Assembly (NCBI GenBank): GCA_013997645.1
Contig: PNKB01000010.1
Coordinates: 1-55,500, forward strand
Reading direction: 5' to 3'
DNA length: 55,500 nt
From: Cyanobacteria bacterium PR.3.49
GTDB taxonomy: Bacteria; Cyanobacteriota; Vampirovibrionia; Obscuribacterales; Obscuribacteraceae
The notes under the pieces are model-generated. The model had not been told where the DNA came from. It saw only the letters and a program-made list of their open reading frames with translations, and did not search any database. The position numbers and the translations under genes were made by a program. Positions 1 to 8,904 of the stretch are shown here, piece by piece; the first letter of the stretch is position 1; the number at the start of each line of letters is the position of its first letter.

Positions 1-11
1 TCTTCCGATCT
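1..11. other. Probable Illumina adapter remnant at the contig edge
   Basis: The first eleven bases, TCTTCCGATCT, are identical to the 3' end of the standard Illumina TruSeq adapter (read on the minus strand, AGATCGGAAGA). The match sits exactly at the edge of the window, where untrimmed adapter would be expected. An 11-base match could occur by chance, but its position makes an artefact the likelier reading. The last codons of the minus-strand gene that runs into it should not be trusted. Confidence 0.8.
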
Positions 12-410
12 TTTCGAGCCTTTCAATTGGCCGGCTTTGCCGCGCATACCGGTCGGGTTGGGCGGAGCTTGTGTCACCGGCACAGGAACGCCATTGGCGG
101 TTTTTGGAAGAGTGGTGCTCAAGCCTGGGACAAATTGAGAATATGGTGTCCATCCGGCTTTAGGCAGTGCACGACCCATTCCCGGTGCCATCCCCGGTCC
201 GGCGCCGGCGGCTCCTGGTTGGGGATTGGTTCGCTGGTCGTTGACTGCAGGCGCTTCATCGGTGATCGTGATTTGCCGGCGCGCCATGTAGAAGTTTTTC
301 ATATTGGGATTGTCTGTCGCGTATCCCTGCGCCTGTGCCTCTTGCCACGCGCTGCCCATCAAGTAAAGGGCTACGAAAGCCGACCATGATGTCAGGGCAA
401 ATAATTTCAT
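1..410 (-). CDS. Secreted proline/glycine-rich protein, truncated at the contig edge
   Basis: The reading frame opens at an ATG (408-410) preceded by a GGAG Shine-Dalgarno sequence and stays open to the left edge, giving at least 136 residues with no stop. The N-terminus (MKLFALTSWSAFVALYLMGS) is a plausible signal peptide ending near an Ala-Gln-Ala region. The rest is rich in Pro, Gly and Ala with no domain I recognise, so it is probably extracytoplasmic. The last three or four residues are encoded by the putative adapter sequence. It diverges from lpxI with a 310-bp spacer. Function unknown. Confidence 0.65.
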   Translation of the reverse strand, partial: MKLFALTSWSAFVALYLMGSAWQEAQAQGYATDNPNMKNFYMARRQITITDEAPAVNDQRTNPQPGAAGAGPGMAPGMGRALPKAGWTPYSQFVPGLSTTLPKTANGVPVPVTQAPPNPTGMRGKAGQLKGSKRSE

Positions 411-720
411 CAAAACTCTCCGGAGTTGCCGGGATGAAAGCTCACCGGCGGTCTTAGTTCAGTTTAATGCGGTGCAAACGGCGATGTCAAGTTTGTTGGA
501 AGCGCATGGCTCCTGCACCTGTCTGCATTTTAAGCATATCTAGAACGCATTTTAGACAATCAGCCTGGAAAATGCTCAGAGCGGATGTCAAAATCTCGTA
601 TTGTGCCGGACCGTTCAGCTTTGCGCACTCTTGAAGCATTAACGAGGGTTCGGAATTAGATGCCAAGAAAGTGGTAGACTCAGGCGTTTGATCCTGCGCT
701 GGTGGGAGTTTTAGTCAGAC
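411..720. other. Intergenic region between divergent genes
   Basis: This 310-bp stretch separates a leftward secreted-protein gene from lpxI. It must hold both promoters, but I could not pick out a convincing -35/-10 pair. The only clear signals are the Shine-Dalgarno sequences at its two ends (GGAG near 415-422 read leftward, GGGAG at 704-708 read rightward). No open frame or hairpin stands out. Confidence 0.5.
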
Positions 721-1590
721 ATGCTCGGTTCATTGACTGCAAAAGAAATGAAAGGAACAAGCACAAAGCGAGTCTTGGGCGTCATCGCCGGAGACGGAAA
801 GTTGCCGCAGATGCTCTCGCAATCGGCGAAGGAACGCGACTATAAAGTCGTTTCGCTTTGTCTGACTGATGACGCTTTTGCGCGAATGCAGCCCTTGTGC
901 GACGCTGTACTTCACTCGCCGCCCGGGTTGCTGAGACGCAACATCAGCTGGCTGAAAGAGCAAGGTGTTGAAGACGTAGTTTTTATCGGCAAGTTGAACA
1001 AAGTTCAATTGTTGCGCAATATCCTGAAAATCGATTTGACCGCCATTAAAGAGATGAGCAAGCTGGCAAATCTCAACGACGGCAGCATCCAGACTGCTGT
1101 CGGCGGCTTTATGGAAAGCCACGGAATGCGAGTCGTCACCCAGTCGGAATTTTTGCCGCAACTATTTCCGCAGGTCGGCGTCATGACTAACAGGCAGCCG
1201 ACAGCCGCAGAATATGTCGATATCGACTTTGGATACAAGATTGCAAAAGAGCTTGCTCGCATGGAAATTGGTCAAACTGTGGTGGTTCGCGATCGCATGA
1301 TTATCGCCATCGAGGCCATCGAAGGGACTGATGAAACGATCCGCAGGGGCGTGCATTTAGCTGACGGACCGGTTGTGGTGGTTAAGGTGGCGCGTCCGGT
1401 TCAGGACCAACGTTTTGATATTCCGGCAGCCGGACTGCGAACGCTGAATGCGATGGTGGCTAAGAAGCCTGGTGGCATTTTGGCATTGGCGGCCGGAGAA
1501 GTGATGATGGTCGAGCAAGAAGAGATGATTCGCTTTGCCGATCAGCATGAGATGTCCATAGTTGCAGTCAGTGATCCTGCTTCTCGCTAA
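721..1590 (+). CDS. lpxI: UDP-2,3-diacylglucosamine pyrophosphatase LpxI
   Basis: LpxI hydrolyses UDP-2,3-diacylglucosamine to lipid X and UMP, the fourth step of lipid A synthesis, at the cytoplasmic face of the inner membrane. The 289-residue protein has the family layout: an N-terminal GVIAGDGKLP segment (20-29), IGKLNK (89-94), the conserved IEGTDETIRRG stretch (200-210) and a DQRFDIPAAG motif (229-238) in the C-terminal domain that carries the acidic catalytic residues. Length agrees with known LpxI proteins (about 270-290). ATG 721 has GGGAG 12 bp upstream; an alternative ATG at 748 has no better ribosome site. No other lpx genes are nearby. Its presence implies an outer membrane with lipid A. 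Confidence 0.9.
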   Translation: MLGSLTAKEMKGTSTKRVLGVIAGDGKLPQMLSQSAKERDYKVVSLCLTDDAFARMQPLCDAVLHSPPGLLRRNISWLKEQGVEDVVFIGKLNKVQLLRNILKIDLTAIKEMSKLANLNDGSIQTAVGGFMESHGMRVVTQSEFLPQLFPQVGVMTNRQPTAAEYVDIDFGYKIAKELARMEIGQTVVVRDRMIIAIEAIEGTDETIRRGVHLADGPVVVVKVARPVQDQRFDIPAAGLRTLNAMVAKKPGGILALAAGEVMMVEQEEMIRFADQHEMSIVAVSDPASR

Positions 1591-1768
1591 CAGGGGCGCA
1601 AATTGAAAATTGGCACTGGGGTAAACACTGAAAGTCTGTAATTGTTTAGGTCATTTGTTGATACAGGTCCTTGCGCCATAATGTTTTCCAGCAGTCGTTC
1701 TCATTCGTATTCTCGTAATTTGGTCGCTGCCTCATACATCTGTTCGTTCTTTGGAGGAACTCTCAAAA

Positions 1769-2944
1769 GTGTTTGATCCTCGCGCGAAGCGCTTTCTGCC
1801 CGCATTTGCTTTTACTCTGCTGTTGGCATCGGCAAATTTGACTTCACCTGCGAGCTGGGCAGGCAACGCAGCCGTTCAGGAAGATCCGGCGCTGATCAAA
1901 ACGCAAGAGACCGTCCAAGACAGTGGCGACATTGCTATTCGCAAAGACGGAAAGTTGGTCAGGCAAGTCGATGCCGCGGCTGAGCAACTGGCTCAATCAC
2001 AGGCTCTCGACCATTTCGATCTGGCGCGTTTTTACCTGTCTCAGTTCGATTTTAAAATGAGCGAGCTCGAGTTGGAAGCGGCGATTATGTACATGCCACT
2101 TATGAAAGCGGCTCACAGAGACTATTGCGTGGTGTCTCTCATGAGAGGACATCCGATGCGCGCACTTGCCGAACTGATGATGGTGATTGGTATGGGTGAG
2201 CCGATCCCGCTGACGGACGGCGAAAAGGTAGAGCTGAAGGCGCGTGGCGCAAAATTGCATTATCGCAAAGCCCTGGAGTATGGAAAGAAAGATAAGTGGG
2301 ATAACGCTATAGCCGAATTGAAGTGGGCGCTGGATTTTACGCCGACCAATGCGGCAATCAAACGCTCACTGGCATTCGCACTGGCCAGCAAAGGCGAGTT
2401 CGACCTGGCTGAAGACACCTATAAAGACAGCCTTGCGGCCGATCCGGACGATCCTTATGCGCATGCTGATTTTGCCTATCTTCTCTCGGATAAAGGTGAG
2501 CCAAATCAGGCGTTCAGTCAATTGGCACAGGCTGTTAAATTGGCGCCGCAAGCTGCCGCTCTGCATGTAGACCTGGCCTGGATGGCAGAAACAAAGGGCG
2601 ATTTCAAATTAGCCTCCGACGAACTTCAGAAAGCGATCAAGCTTAGCCCAACTCATGCCGGACTCTGGGCGCATCTTGGGCGAGTCGATGAGCGAAAAGG
2701 TGATGTCGATGGAGCAATCGCGGCTTACAATCGCGCTCTTAATGTCGATCCTGGTCAGTTTGAAGCAAAAAGACGGCTGGAAGTCATAAAAGCAGAAGAA
2801 GCTAAAACAAAATCGGCAGCGCCTGACGCCGGTGAAAGCCAAGGCGGAAAGGCTGAAAACGAGCAGGGCGCCGAAAAAGTGAAAAGCGGCACTCTGCCGC
2901 CTGGTGTGAAAGTTAGCGTCAAACCCGGCAAAAAGACTCTCTGA
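1769..2944 (+). CDS. Secreted TPR-repeat protein
   Basis: The start is placed at GTG 1769 because GGAGGA (1753-1758) lies 10 bp upstream; an earlier in-frame TTG at 1751 overlaps this ribosome site and is unlikely. The 391-residue product has a basic N-terminus, a hydrophobic stretch and an AWA-type cleavage region, so it should be exported. At least five tetratricopeptide repeats fill roughly residues 55-320, with typical spacing of about 34 residues and the usual Ala/Gly/Tyr/Pro positions. The tail is charged and rich in Lys, Glu, Ala and Gly. TPR proteins act as protein-protein scaffolds; the partner is not evident here. Confidence 0.8.
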   Translation: MFDPRAKRFLPAFAFTLLLASANLTSPASWAGNAAVQEDPALIKTQETVQDSGDIAIRKDGKLVRQVDAAAEQLAQSQALDHFDLARFYLSQFDFKMSELELEAAIMYMPLMKAAHRDYCVVSLMRGHPMRALAELMMVIGMGEPIPLTDGEKVELKARGAKLHYRKALEYGKKDKWDNAIAELKWALDFTPTNAAIKRSLAFALASKGEFDLAEDTYKDSLAADPDDPYAHADFAYLLSDKGEPNQAFSQLAQAVKLAPQAAALHVDLAWMAETKGDFKLASDELQKAIKLSPTHAGLWAHLGRVDERKGDVDGAIAAYNRALNVDPGQFEAKRRLEVIKAEEAKTKSAAPDAGESQGGKAENEQGAEKVKSGTLPPGVKVSVKPGKKTL

Positions 2945-3031
2945 GCCGTTTTTCAACCCGTTTAATCTTTTCACTGCCTTAAGCGTGGCCGGAATGCCAG
3001 CCTGTGAGTGTTTGGCGTTTCCACGTACTTT

Positions 3032-3046
3032 CCCCAATGACTGGGG
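3032..3046. repeat. Short hairpin in the spacer
   Basis: CCCCA-ATGAC-TGGGG is a perfect 5-bp stem with a 5-base loop between the TPR gene and the following gene. No T-tract follows, so it is not a standard intrinsic terminator. It could be a minor structural or regulatory element, or chance. Confidence 0.3.
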
Positions 3047-3100
3047 CCATTCTCATCCATAAGATATGGCCTAGTCTCTTAAATCGCGTGGAAGAACCCA

Positions 3101-4357
3101 GTGACGGAAGGTTGGTCACAAAGAACAGAAAATCAATTGTCGGTCGTTGGACAAACGCTGACGCGGGCTCCTGGCGCGATTTTCGACGAAGTATATAGCG
3201 ATTTGACCCAGAGACCCGGTCAGGTCGCGCAGAATACGCTGATCGGCGGCGCTGTTGGTTATGGAGCTACCGTATTGATGCGCCGAGCGCCAGTAATCGG
3301 TGCTTTAGTGGCCGGAACGGCGTTGATTGCTGAAGGCCTTCGATTGACACCTAAAATCTCGGCATTCCTTGATGAGGCAGGCGATGCGAATTCGTCGGCA
3401 GACCGCTCGTTGCTTGCGCAAAGAGGCGCAAAAGGGATAGGGCACGAGGGTGCGCTTTTCGTGGAAACTCTGCCGGCTGCAGGTTTTGGCAGCAAACTGG
3501 CTCTGGCTGCGGTAGAAAAGAATGGTTTGGCGCGAAACATATCATTCGGAATAGCCGAAAAGTTGGAGTTTCCACTGCGCCGAATGCTGCCCGATGAGAT
3601 GCTCTTCCGTGGTCCAGGCACTAAGCTCCGGACCAGCTTGATGACCGGTGAGGATACGATAGATCTGATCGGAGCCGCTCGTACACTGCCTGCGCAGAAG
3701 CCTTACTCGGTGGAATACGGGCGCATGATTGATCCGACCACCGGCAGAATGAGTTGGAAGCTGCCTGGAACAGCCGATGCCGTTGAATTAGGCGTGGTGC
3801 AGAAGCCGGGGCAAGTTTCAATTCACTTGCATGATCCTGGGGTGCCGCAGCCACTTGTGCCCACCGTTAAGGACTGGAGAGCTGTCCCTAAAGACGCTGT
3901 TGGGCTAATTAAGGCTGGCGACGACAATCTTGTCGCTTACATCGGCTTGGGCAACGAGCCTATAGCAGCCGGTTCTAACGCCCATGTCCGAGCAGTTGTC
4001 CTGGAGGGCAAGACGAGACAGGCATTTCTGCATGATTACGTCGCCAAGGCAGATACGCAGACGCTTAGCTTGACCAATTTGCAACCGGGTGTGCGGCTGG
4101 ACTTTGATGATGCGCTGCGAGCATTCAATCAAACCAAGCAATTTAATCCCTGGAGTACTCTTTCGACTATCAAGCGCGCGGACACGGCCGGTCTGACGTC
4201 GACTGCCGCGGGCATCGACTTTGGGGTTGCTAACAATAGTTTTTCGTCGCGCCTGGCAAGAAAGCTGAATCTGGAAGACGGTGGTCCAACACTCATCCGT
4301 TCAACCATAACCGGCATCGGCGCCTCAGCTCTTGTCGACGGCAATTTGAGGCGCTGA
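3101..4357 (+). CDS. Hypothetical protein with an N-terminal hydrophobic segment
   Basis: The frame starts at GTG 3101 with GGAAG about 7 bp upstream and encodes 418 residues. I do not recognise the family. Residues about 45-80 are hydrophobic and Gly/Ala-rich and could form one or two membrane segments or a glycine-zipper-like hairpin, flanked by Arg residues. The central and C-terminal parts are soluble-looking, with several Pro-rich strand-like stretches (for example the segment encoded around 3780-3860). The C-terminus returns to a weakly hydrophobic Gly/Ala stretch. No catalytic motif is visible. It follows the TPR gene by 156 bp on the same strand, so co-transcription is possible. Confidence 0.6.
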   Translation: MTEGWSQRTENQLSVVGQTLTRAPGAIFDEVYSDLTQRPGQVAQNTLIGGAVGYGATVLMRRAPVIGALVAGTALIAEGLRLTPKISAFLDEAGDANSSADRSLLAQRGAKGIGHEGALFVETLPAAGFGSKLALAAVEKNGLARNISFGIAEKLEFPLRRMLPDEMLFRGPGTKLRTSLMTGEDTIDLIGAARTLPAQKPYSVEYGRMIDPTTGRMSWKLPGTADAVELGVVQKPGQVSIHLHDPGVPQPLVPTVKDWRAVPKDAVGLIKAGDDNLVAYIGLGNEPIAAGSNAHVRAVVLEGKTRQAFLHDYVAKADTQTLSLTNLQPGVRLDFDDALRAFNQTKQFNPWSTLSTIKRADTAGLTSTAAGIDFGVANNSFSSRLARKLNLEDGGPTLIRSTITGIGASALVDGNLRR

Positions 4358-4566
4358 AGAGCTTTTGTGACGCCGGATATCCGGGCCATATGCGCAGCGA
4401 ATTCAGGCTATGCGCTCAAGATGCTGATTGCTGCGTGATTTGAAACTTAGCAAATACTAGAACATTAAATGGAATAGGCGTAAACTCTAATACCGGGCTC
4501 GTGCGCGCATATTTTTAAAAGATATACTCCGCGAGCTGATGATTGCATATACGGGAGCAAGCAGCC

Positions 4567-4998
4567 GTGAAGGTTTCCGACTCGCTGAAGTCGCATACTA
4601 AGTATTTGTGGTTCGATACCAAGAAGCGACAGGAATTTATACGAATTACTGATGAAGTACAGGAATTCCTTACGGAGAGCGGGCTTCGGGAAGGATTTAT
4701 TCTTGTTTCAGCCATGCACATCACGGCTGGAGTATATATAAATGATTGGGAGCAGGGATTGATACACGACATTGGTGAATGGCTTGAAAAGCTGGCACCG
4801 GTCAATCCCGATTATAAACATCACCAGACCGGTGAAGATAATGGAGATGCGCATTTAAAGCGGATCTTGATTAATCACCAGGTAATGGTGCCGGTAACCG
4901 AAGGGAAGTTAGATCTGGGTCCGTGGGAGCAAATCTTTTACGCAGAGTTCGATGGACAGCGCAAGAAGAGAGTAATACTCAAAGCAATTGGAATTTAA
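4567..4998 (+). CDS. YjbQ/UPF0047 family protein
   Basis: The start is set at GTG 4567, which has GGGAG (4553-4557) 9 bp upstream; the longer TTG start at 4543 lacks support. The 143-residue product matches the UPF0047/YjbQ family along its length: the [10 protein letters not shown] core, a [11 protein letters not shown] stretch, then [17 protein letters not shown] and a terminal [11 protein letters not shown]. The conserved His, Asp and Glu residues are those thought to bind a metal. Members have been linked to a weak thiamine-phosphate synthase activity, but the main role is unsettled. It lies 85 bp upstream of glnN on the same strand. Confidence 0.85.
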   Translation: MKVSDSLKSHTKYLWFDTKKRQEFIRITDEVQEFLTESGLREGFILVSAMHITAGVYINDWEQGLIHDIGEWLEKLAPVNPDYKHHQTGEDNGDAHLKRILINHQVMVPVTEGKLDLGPWEQIFYAEFDGQRKKRVILKAIGI

Positions 4999-5083
4999 AA
5001 CCCTTAATAGAGACTGAATTTCAAAAAAAGAATTTCAATCGACAATTTTAGAAGGCGCACAGCAGGCGGAAAGCGAGGGCAGA

Positions 5084-7351
5084 ATGACTTATACAATTAA
5101 TCACAACGAGAAGAGGTCCAAAATACACGTGTCGAAGGAAAGCAGCGCACATTCAAATAGTCGCAAGAGAGCTGTGGCATCGATTGCCGACAGACAGCCG
5201 CTTGCAACATCCATTGATTATGCCAGCCATCCAGTCAATGAAATTTTCGGTACAAACGTATTCAACCGGCAGACCATGCGTGCCGTCTTGCCGAAAGCCG
5301 TGTACAAAGCCGTTGTACGTTGTCTCGATCATGGCGAGCAACTCGATCCGGCAATGGCTGATACAGTAGCTAATGCTATGAAAGACTGGGCAATCGCCCG
5401 TGGTGCCACCCACTTTACTCACTGGTTTGTTCCTCTGCACGGATACACTGCAGAAAAGCACGATTCGTTCCTCGTCTCAAATGTTGAAGACGGCGCAGTG
5501 CTGGAATTCTCCGGAAAAAACCTGGTGCAAGGCGAGCCCGATGCTTCCAGTTTCCCCTCCGGTGGTATTCGGTCAACATTCGAAGCGCGCGGTTATACCG
5601 GATGGGATCCGTCCAGCCCCGCTTTCCTCATGGATAGCGCCAATGGACGTACTCTTTGTATTCCGTCCGTCTTTTGCTCGTTCAGCGGGCACGCACTCGA
5701 CGTAAAAACACCGCTCTTGCGTTCGCTTGAAGTAGTAAGCAATTCCACCGTTCGATTACTGCATACGCTCGGCAACAAAGAAGTAAAACGCGTCACCTGC
5801 ACTGTCGGCCCTGAACAAGAATATTTCTTGATCGATGAGGCGTTCTATAACAGCCGTCCCGACATCATCAGTGCCGGTCGCGCATTGTTCGGCGCCCGCC
5901 CACCCAAAGGGCAGGAAATGGAAGATCACTATTGGGGATCGATTCGCGAACGCGTTCTCGCCTTCATGATGGATGCTGAGCATGAGCTGTACAGATTGGG
6001 CGTGCCGGTAAAGACGCGTCACAACGAAGTCGCTCCGGCACAATTTGAAGTAGCTCCAGTTTTCGAAAGCTGCAATTTAGCCACCGATCACAATATGCTT
6101 CTCATGGAAGTCTTCCGAAAGACTGCGCAAAAGCATGGTTTCCGCTGCCTTTTCCACGAAAAACCATTCAGCGGAGTCAATGGAAGCGGTAAGCATAACA
6201 ACTGGTCGCTTGCCGACGATCAAGGCAACAACCTGCTCGAGCCGGGCGATGATCCGCAAGAGCATCTTCAATTCCTGGTTGTGCTCGCTGCTGTAGTTCG
6301 TGCCGTCGACAAATATGCGACTCTCTTGCGTGCCAGCATTGCCACCGCCGGTAATGATCACCGTCTGGGAGCCAATGAAGCTCCGCCAGCGATCATGTCC
6401 ATCTATCTCGGTGATGCGCTCACCAAAGTAGTCGATAATGTCATCTCCGGCAAAGCCGGCGACAAGAAAGCCTCCAACATGGTGCAGTCCGGTGTTTCGA
6501 TGCTGCCGAATATTCTCAAAGATGACTCGGATCGCAACCGCACTTCACCTTTTGCTTTCACCGGCAACAAGTTCGAATTCCGCGCTGTCGGCTCCAGCCA
6601 ATCTGTCGCTATGCCTAACACCGTGTTGAACACGATGGTGGCAGATTCGATGGATCATTTGGCCGATGAAATTGAAAAAGCCCACAAGAAAGGTGGCGAT
6701 CTCAAATCGGCCATCAACAATGTTCTTGTGAAAACACTTTCGGACCACAAACGTGTGTTGTTTAACGGAGACAACTACTCCGAACAATGGCATGAAGAAG
6801 CCGCTCGTCGCGGCTTGGCAAACTTGAGGAATTTCACCGAAGCGCTGCCGGTGTTGATTGCACCAGAAGCCAAAGAACTCTTCGAGCGCTACGGTGTTCT
6901 TAAAGAAGATGAATTAGTCAGTCGCTATCACATCCTTTTGGAAAATTACTGCAAAGTCATCAACGTTGAATCGTTGCTCACTTCCAGTATGGCAACGACC
7001 ATGATCCTTCCAGCCGCCATCGAGTATCAAACCCGTTTGGCAACAGCTATTGTTCAAACCAAATCAGCGGTAGCCGGCATCAATCTGGCACATCAAGAAA
7101 ATATGCTGAAGGACGTTTCGGACAGAATCGCTCGCCTAAAAACCGCGATTGAAGTGCTGGATATGTTGCGTCACGAGCAGCGTGGTGAAGATCACATTGA
7201 TGATGAACATACAGCGGAAGCGAAGTTCTATCAACAGCGTGTAATTCCGGCGATGAATGAAGTAAGAACGGTTGCCGACGAGTTGGAATTGATGGTTGAT
7301 GACTCGTTGTGGCCGCTCCCGAAATTCCGTGAGATGCTCTACATCTACTAA
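5084..7351 (+). CDS. glnN: Type III glutamine synthetase GlnN
   Basis: This 755-residue enzyme makes glutamine from glutamate, ammonia and ATP in the cytoplasm. It is far longer than GlnA (about 470 residues) and matches the GSIII class: an N-terminal segment with the NEIFGTNVFN motif (52-61), the metal/glutamate-binding GPEQEYFLID (242-251), RHNEVAPAQFE (312-322), GVNGSGKHNNWSL (364-376) and the NDHRLGANEAPP and NKFEFRAVGSSQS stretches further on. The C-terminal region is the GSIII-specific extension. ATG 5084 has a purine-rich GAGGG just upstream. GSIII enzymes are common in cyanobacteria and Bacteroidetes and are often induced by nitrogen shortage; no NtcA-type site was identified upstream. 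Confidence 0.95.
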   Translation: MTYTINHNEKRSKIHVSKESSAHSNSRKRAVASIADRQPLATSIDYASHPVNEIFGTNVFNRQTMRAVLPKAVYKAVVRCLDHGEQLDPAMADTVANAMKDWAIARGATHFTHWFVPLHGYTAEKHDSFLVSNVEDGAVLEFSGKNLVQGEPDASSFPSGGIRSTFEARGYTGWDPSSPAFLMDSANGRTLCIPSVFCSFSGHALDVKTPLLRSLEVVSNSTVRLLHTLGNKEVKRVTCTVGPEQEYFLIDEAFYNSRPDIISAGRALFGARPPKGQEMEDHYWGSIRERVLAFMMDAEHELYRLGVPVKTRHNEVAPAQFEVAPVFESCNLATDHNMLLMEVFRKTAQKHGFRCLFHEKPFSGVNGSGKHNNWSLADDQGNNLLEPGDDPQEHLQFLVVLAAVVRAVDKYATLLRASIATAGNDHRLGANEAPPAIMSIYLGDALTKVVDNVISGKAGDKKASNMVQSGVSMLPNILKDDSDRNRTSPFAFTGNKFEFRAVGSSQSVAMPNTVLNTMVADSMDHLADEIEKAHKKGGDLKSAINNVLVKTLSDHKRVLFNGDNYSEQWHEEAARRGLANLRNFTEALPVLIAPEAKELFERYGVLKEDELVSRYHILLENYCKVINVESLLTSSMATTMILPAAIEYQTRLATAIVQTKSAVAGINLAHQENMLKDVSDRIARLKTAIEVLDMLRHEQRGEDHIDDEHTAEAKFYQQRVIPAMNEVRTVADELELMVDDSLWPLPKFREMLYIY

Positions 7352-7371
7352 CAACCGAATTTCGAAACATC

Positions 7372-7402
7372 AAAAAAGCGCCGTGTTAAGCGGCGCTTTT
7401 TC
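7372..7402. terminator. Bidirectional intrinsic terminator after glnN
   Basis: A run of A, the stem GCGCCG (7378-7383), a 7-base loop and CGGCGC (7391-7396) are followed by five T residues. Because of the A-run upstream of the stem, the structure also works on the minus strand. It can therefore serve both glnN and the convergent gene ending at 7439. Confidence 0.9.
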
Positions 7403-7438
7403 CCTTTTTGAATAGACGTTGGTAATGCGAACAGATTT

Positions 7439-8605
7439 TTAGAACAAACCTCCGAAAAGATTGTCGAGGAGATCTCGCGGATTTGGCGGTTGTGGCAGGT
7501 GACCGATTATTTCAGCAGGATTCGGAGGTTGAGGCAGACTGCCGATTATGTCACCGGGATTTGGCAATTGAGGAAGGCTGCCGATTATGTCACCAGGATT
7601 CGGCAAATGCGGCAGCGAATCTATCGGATTTCTGATCCCCAAATTGGGAAACGGCAAATCGATTCCAAGCTCGGGGTCTGGACCCGTCCGTGCTACTGGA
7701 CCATCGTTCGGTCTTCGTCCGCGTAAAAAGTCATCAGAAGGTCTGCGCACCTCTATGTTGCGTGGATCATCCGGGTCGAAATTCATCCCAAGATCGTCCT
7801 CGCCATTTTGTTTGTTGAAATGCTGCATCAACAATGACATGTGGCGGTTCATGCGCGACATGATGCGTTGAGCAGCTTCCATGTCACCACTGGCAAGCGC
7901 AGATGAAAGTTGTTGCATATCATTGGACAGCAGCACCATGGTGTCTTCGGGCGTATACCCTTCCATGCCTGAGCCTGTATATTCAATACTTCCCTCACAG
8001 TTTTCGGTGCCGCTTTCACCACCTGACTCTGTGCCCGATTCTTCGGTAGTGTTTTCCGGGCAGTATTTTTCTGCCCCGTTCTCTGAACCGGTTTCATGCG
8101 AACCATGTTCTTCCGGACCGTACTCTTCTGCGATTTGTTCTTCATCGTTGCACGGATGTTTGCAGTCATCGTTTCCTGAAGGCTCATCAAAAACACCTTT
8201 GGCGAACGATTTCAAATCTCTGCGCAATTCACCCAACCATTGGCTCGCGTCCTTGCGATCGCCTTGATGGATCGAGTTTTGCATTTGCAGCATGTCACCG
8301 AAGACTTCAACCATTTTGCCGACGTCTTCTCTGTCAAAGTTCTCTAAACCACTATTGTTGCTCGAACGATTGTCGAAAGAGGCGAATGTTCTGGCAACAT
8401 TCATTGCACTCTGCTGTTCAAAATTGATTGGCTCATCGAAGTCGAGTTGGTGGATTGCGTTTTCGTTTGAAGAATTCGATCGGTAATTGGCTGTGGCGGT
8501 ATCAGAATAAAGTTGTTTCAAATCGAACTGTGGTTTGTCGGAAGTCAAAGATTCGGTTGCACGCGAATGCTCACCGTTTTCCGGTGCGTTATAAACTGCG
8601 CTCAT
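7439..8605 (-). CDS. Acidic low-complexity protein with a C-terminal 13-residue repeat array
   Basis: The start is placed at ATG 8603-8605, which has AAAGGAGAG immediately upstream; the frame extends 75 codons further but without support. The 388-residue protein has no signal peptide or membrane segment. The N-terminal half is polar and Asn/Ser-rich; a central segment (about 160-230) is strongly acidic, rich in Glu, Gly, Ser and Thr, with several Cys. A helical segment with many Met, Gln and Leu follows. The last 60 residues are four tandem copies of a 13-residue Leu-Pro/Asn-Pro unit. No family is recognised. It resembles intrinsically disordered adaptor or surface proteins, but that is inference. 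Confidence 0.65.
   Translation of the reverse strand: MSAVYNAPENGEHSRATESLTSDKPQFDLKQLYSDTATANYRSNSSNENAIHQLDFDEPINFEQQSAMNVARTFASFDNRSSNNSGLENFDREDVGKMVEVFGDMLQMQNSIHQGDRKDASQWLGELRRDLKSFAKGVFDEPSGNDDCKHPCNDEEQIAEEYGPEEHGSHETGSENGAEKYCPENTTEESGTESGGESGTENCEGSIEYTGSGMEGYTPEDTMVLLSNDMQQLSSALASGDMEAAQRIMSRMNRHMSLLMQHFNKQNGEDDLGMNFDPDDPRNIEVRRPSDDFLRGRRPNDGPVARTGPDPELGIDLPFPNLGIRNPIDSLPHLPNPGDIIGSLPQLPNPGDIIGSLPQPPNPAEIIGHLPQPPNPRDLLDNLFGGLF
7460..7615 (-). repeat. Four tandem 39-bp repeats encoding a 13-residue motif
   Basis: Inside the 3' end of the preceding gene, four consecutive 39-bp units encode variants of L-P-x-x-P-N-P-x-[DE]-[IL]-[IL]-x-x. Units 1 and 2 are nearly identical; units 3 and 4 have diverged. 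The repeats are in frame, so copy-number change would keep the protein intact. Confidence 0.9.
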
Positions 8606-8904
8606 GTTCTCTCCTTTGCTCGCAAAAAGGCGGGAGGACGATGGATATGTAGTAAGGGCGGAATGCACTAGTTCGCCAAATTTAAGCGACGAAGCAGTCA
8701 AACTTGTGGCATGAATATTAAAACCCTCATCCAGCGGGGCAAACGGGCATTTGTTGATAGAGAAGGAAGCAAAAGCTCTATAAACGTCCAATATTATCTT
8801 TGCCAAGATGTTTCTTGATCTTTGTGGCATGCTATAGGTGAAGTACTACTAAAGGCTAAAAGAGATATCAGTCACAATTAGCCCTTGTTTCTCCTGGTCC
8901 TGCG

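Noticed and set aside
27-389. 120-codon plus-strand open frame at the left edge
   Set aside because: The opposite strand has a good start with a ribosome site and signal peptide; the plus frame's product is Arg/Cys/His-rich without structure.
5010-5083. glnA-type riboswitch or NtcA site before glnN
   Set aside because: I looked for a GTA-N8-TAC operator and for conserved riboswitch bases and found neither; only a repeated GAATTTC is present.
7460-7615. CRISPR-like array
   Set aside because: The repeats are contiguous, with no spacers, and follow codon phase within a coding gene.
8606-8830. 75-codon N-terminal extension of the acidic repeat protein
   Set aside because: No ribosome site lies before the far start, while AAAGGAGAG sits directly before ATG 8605.
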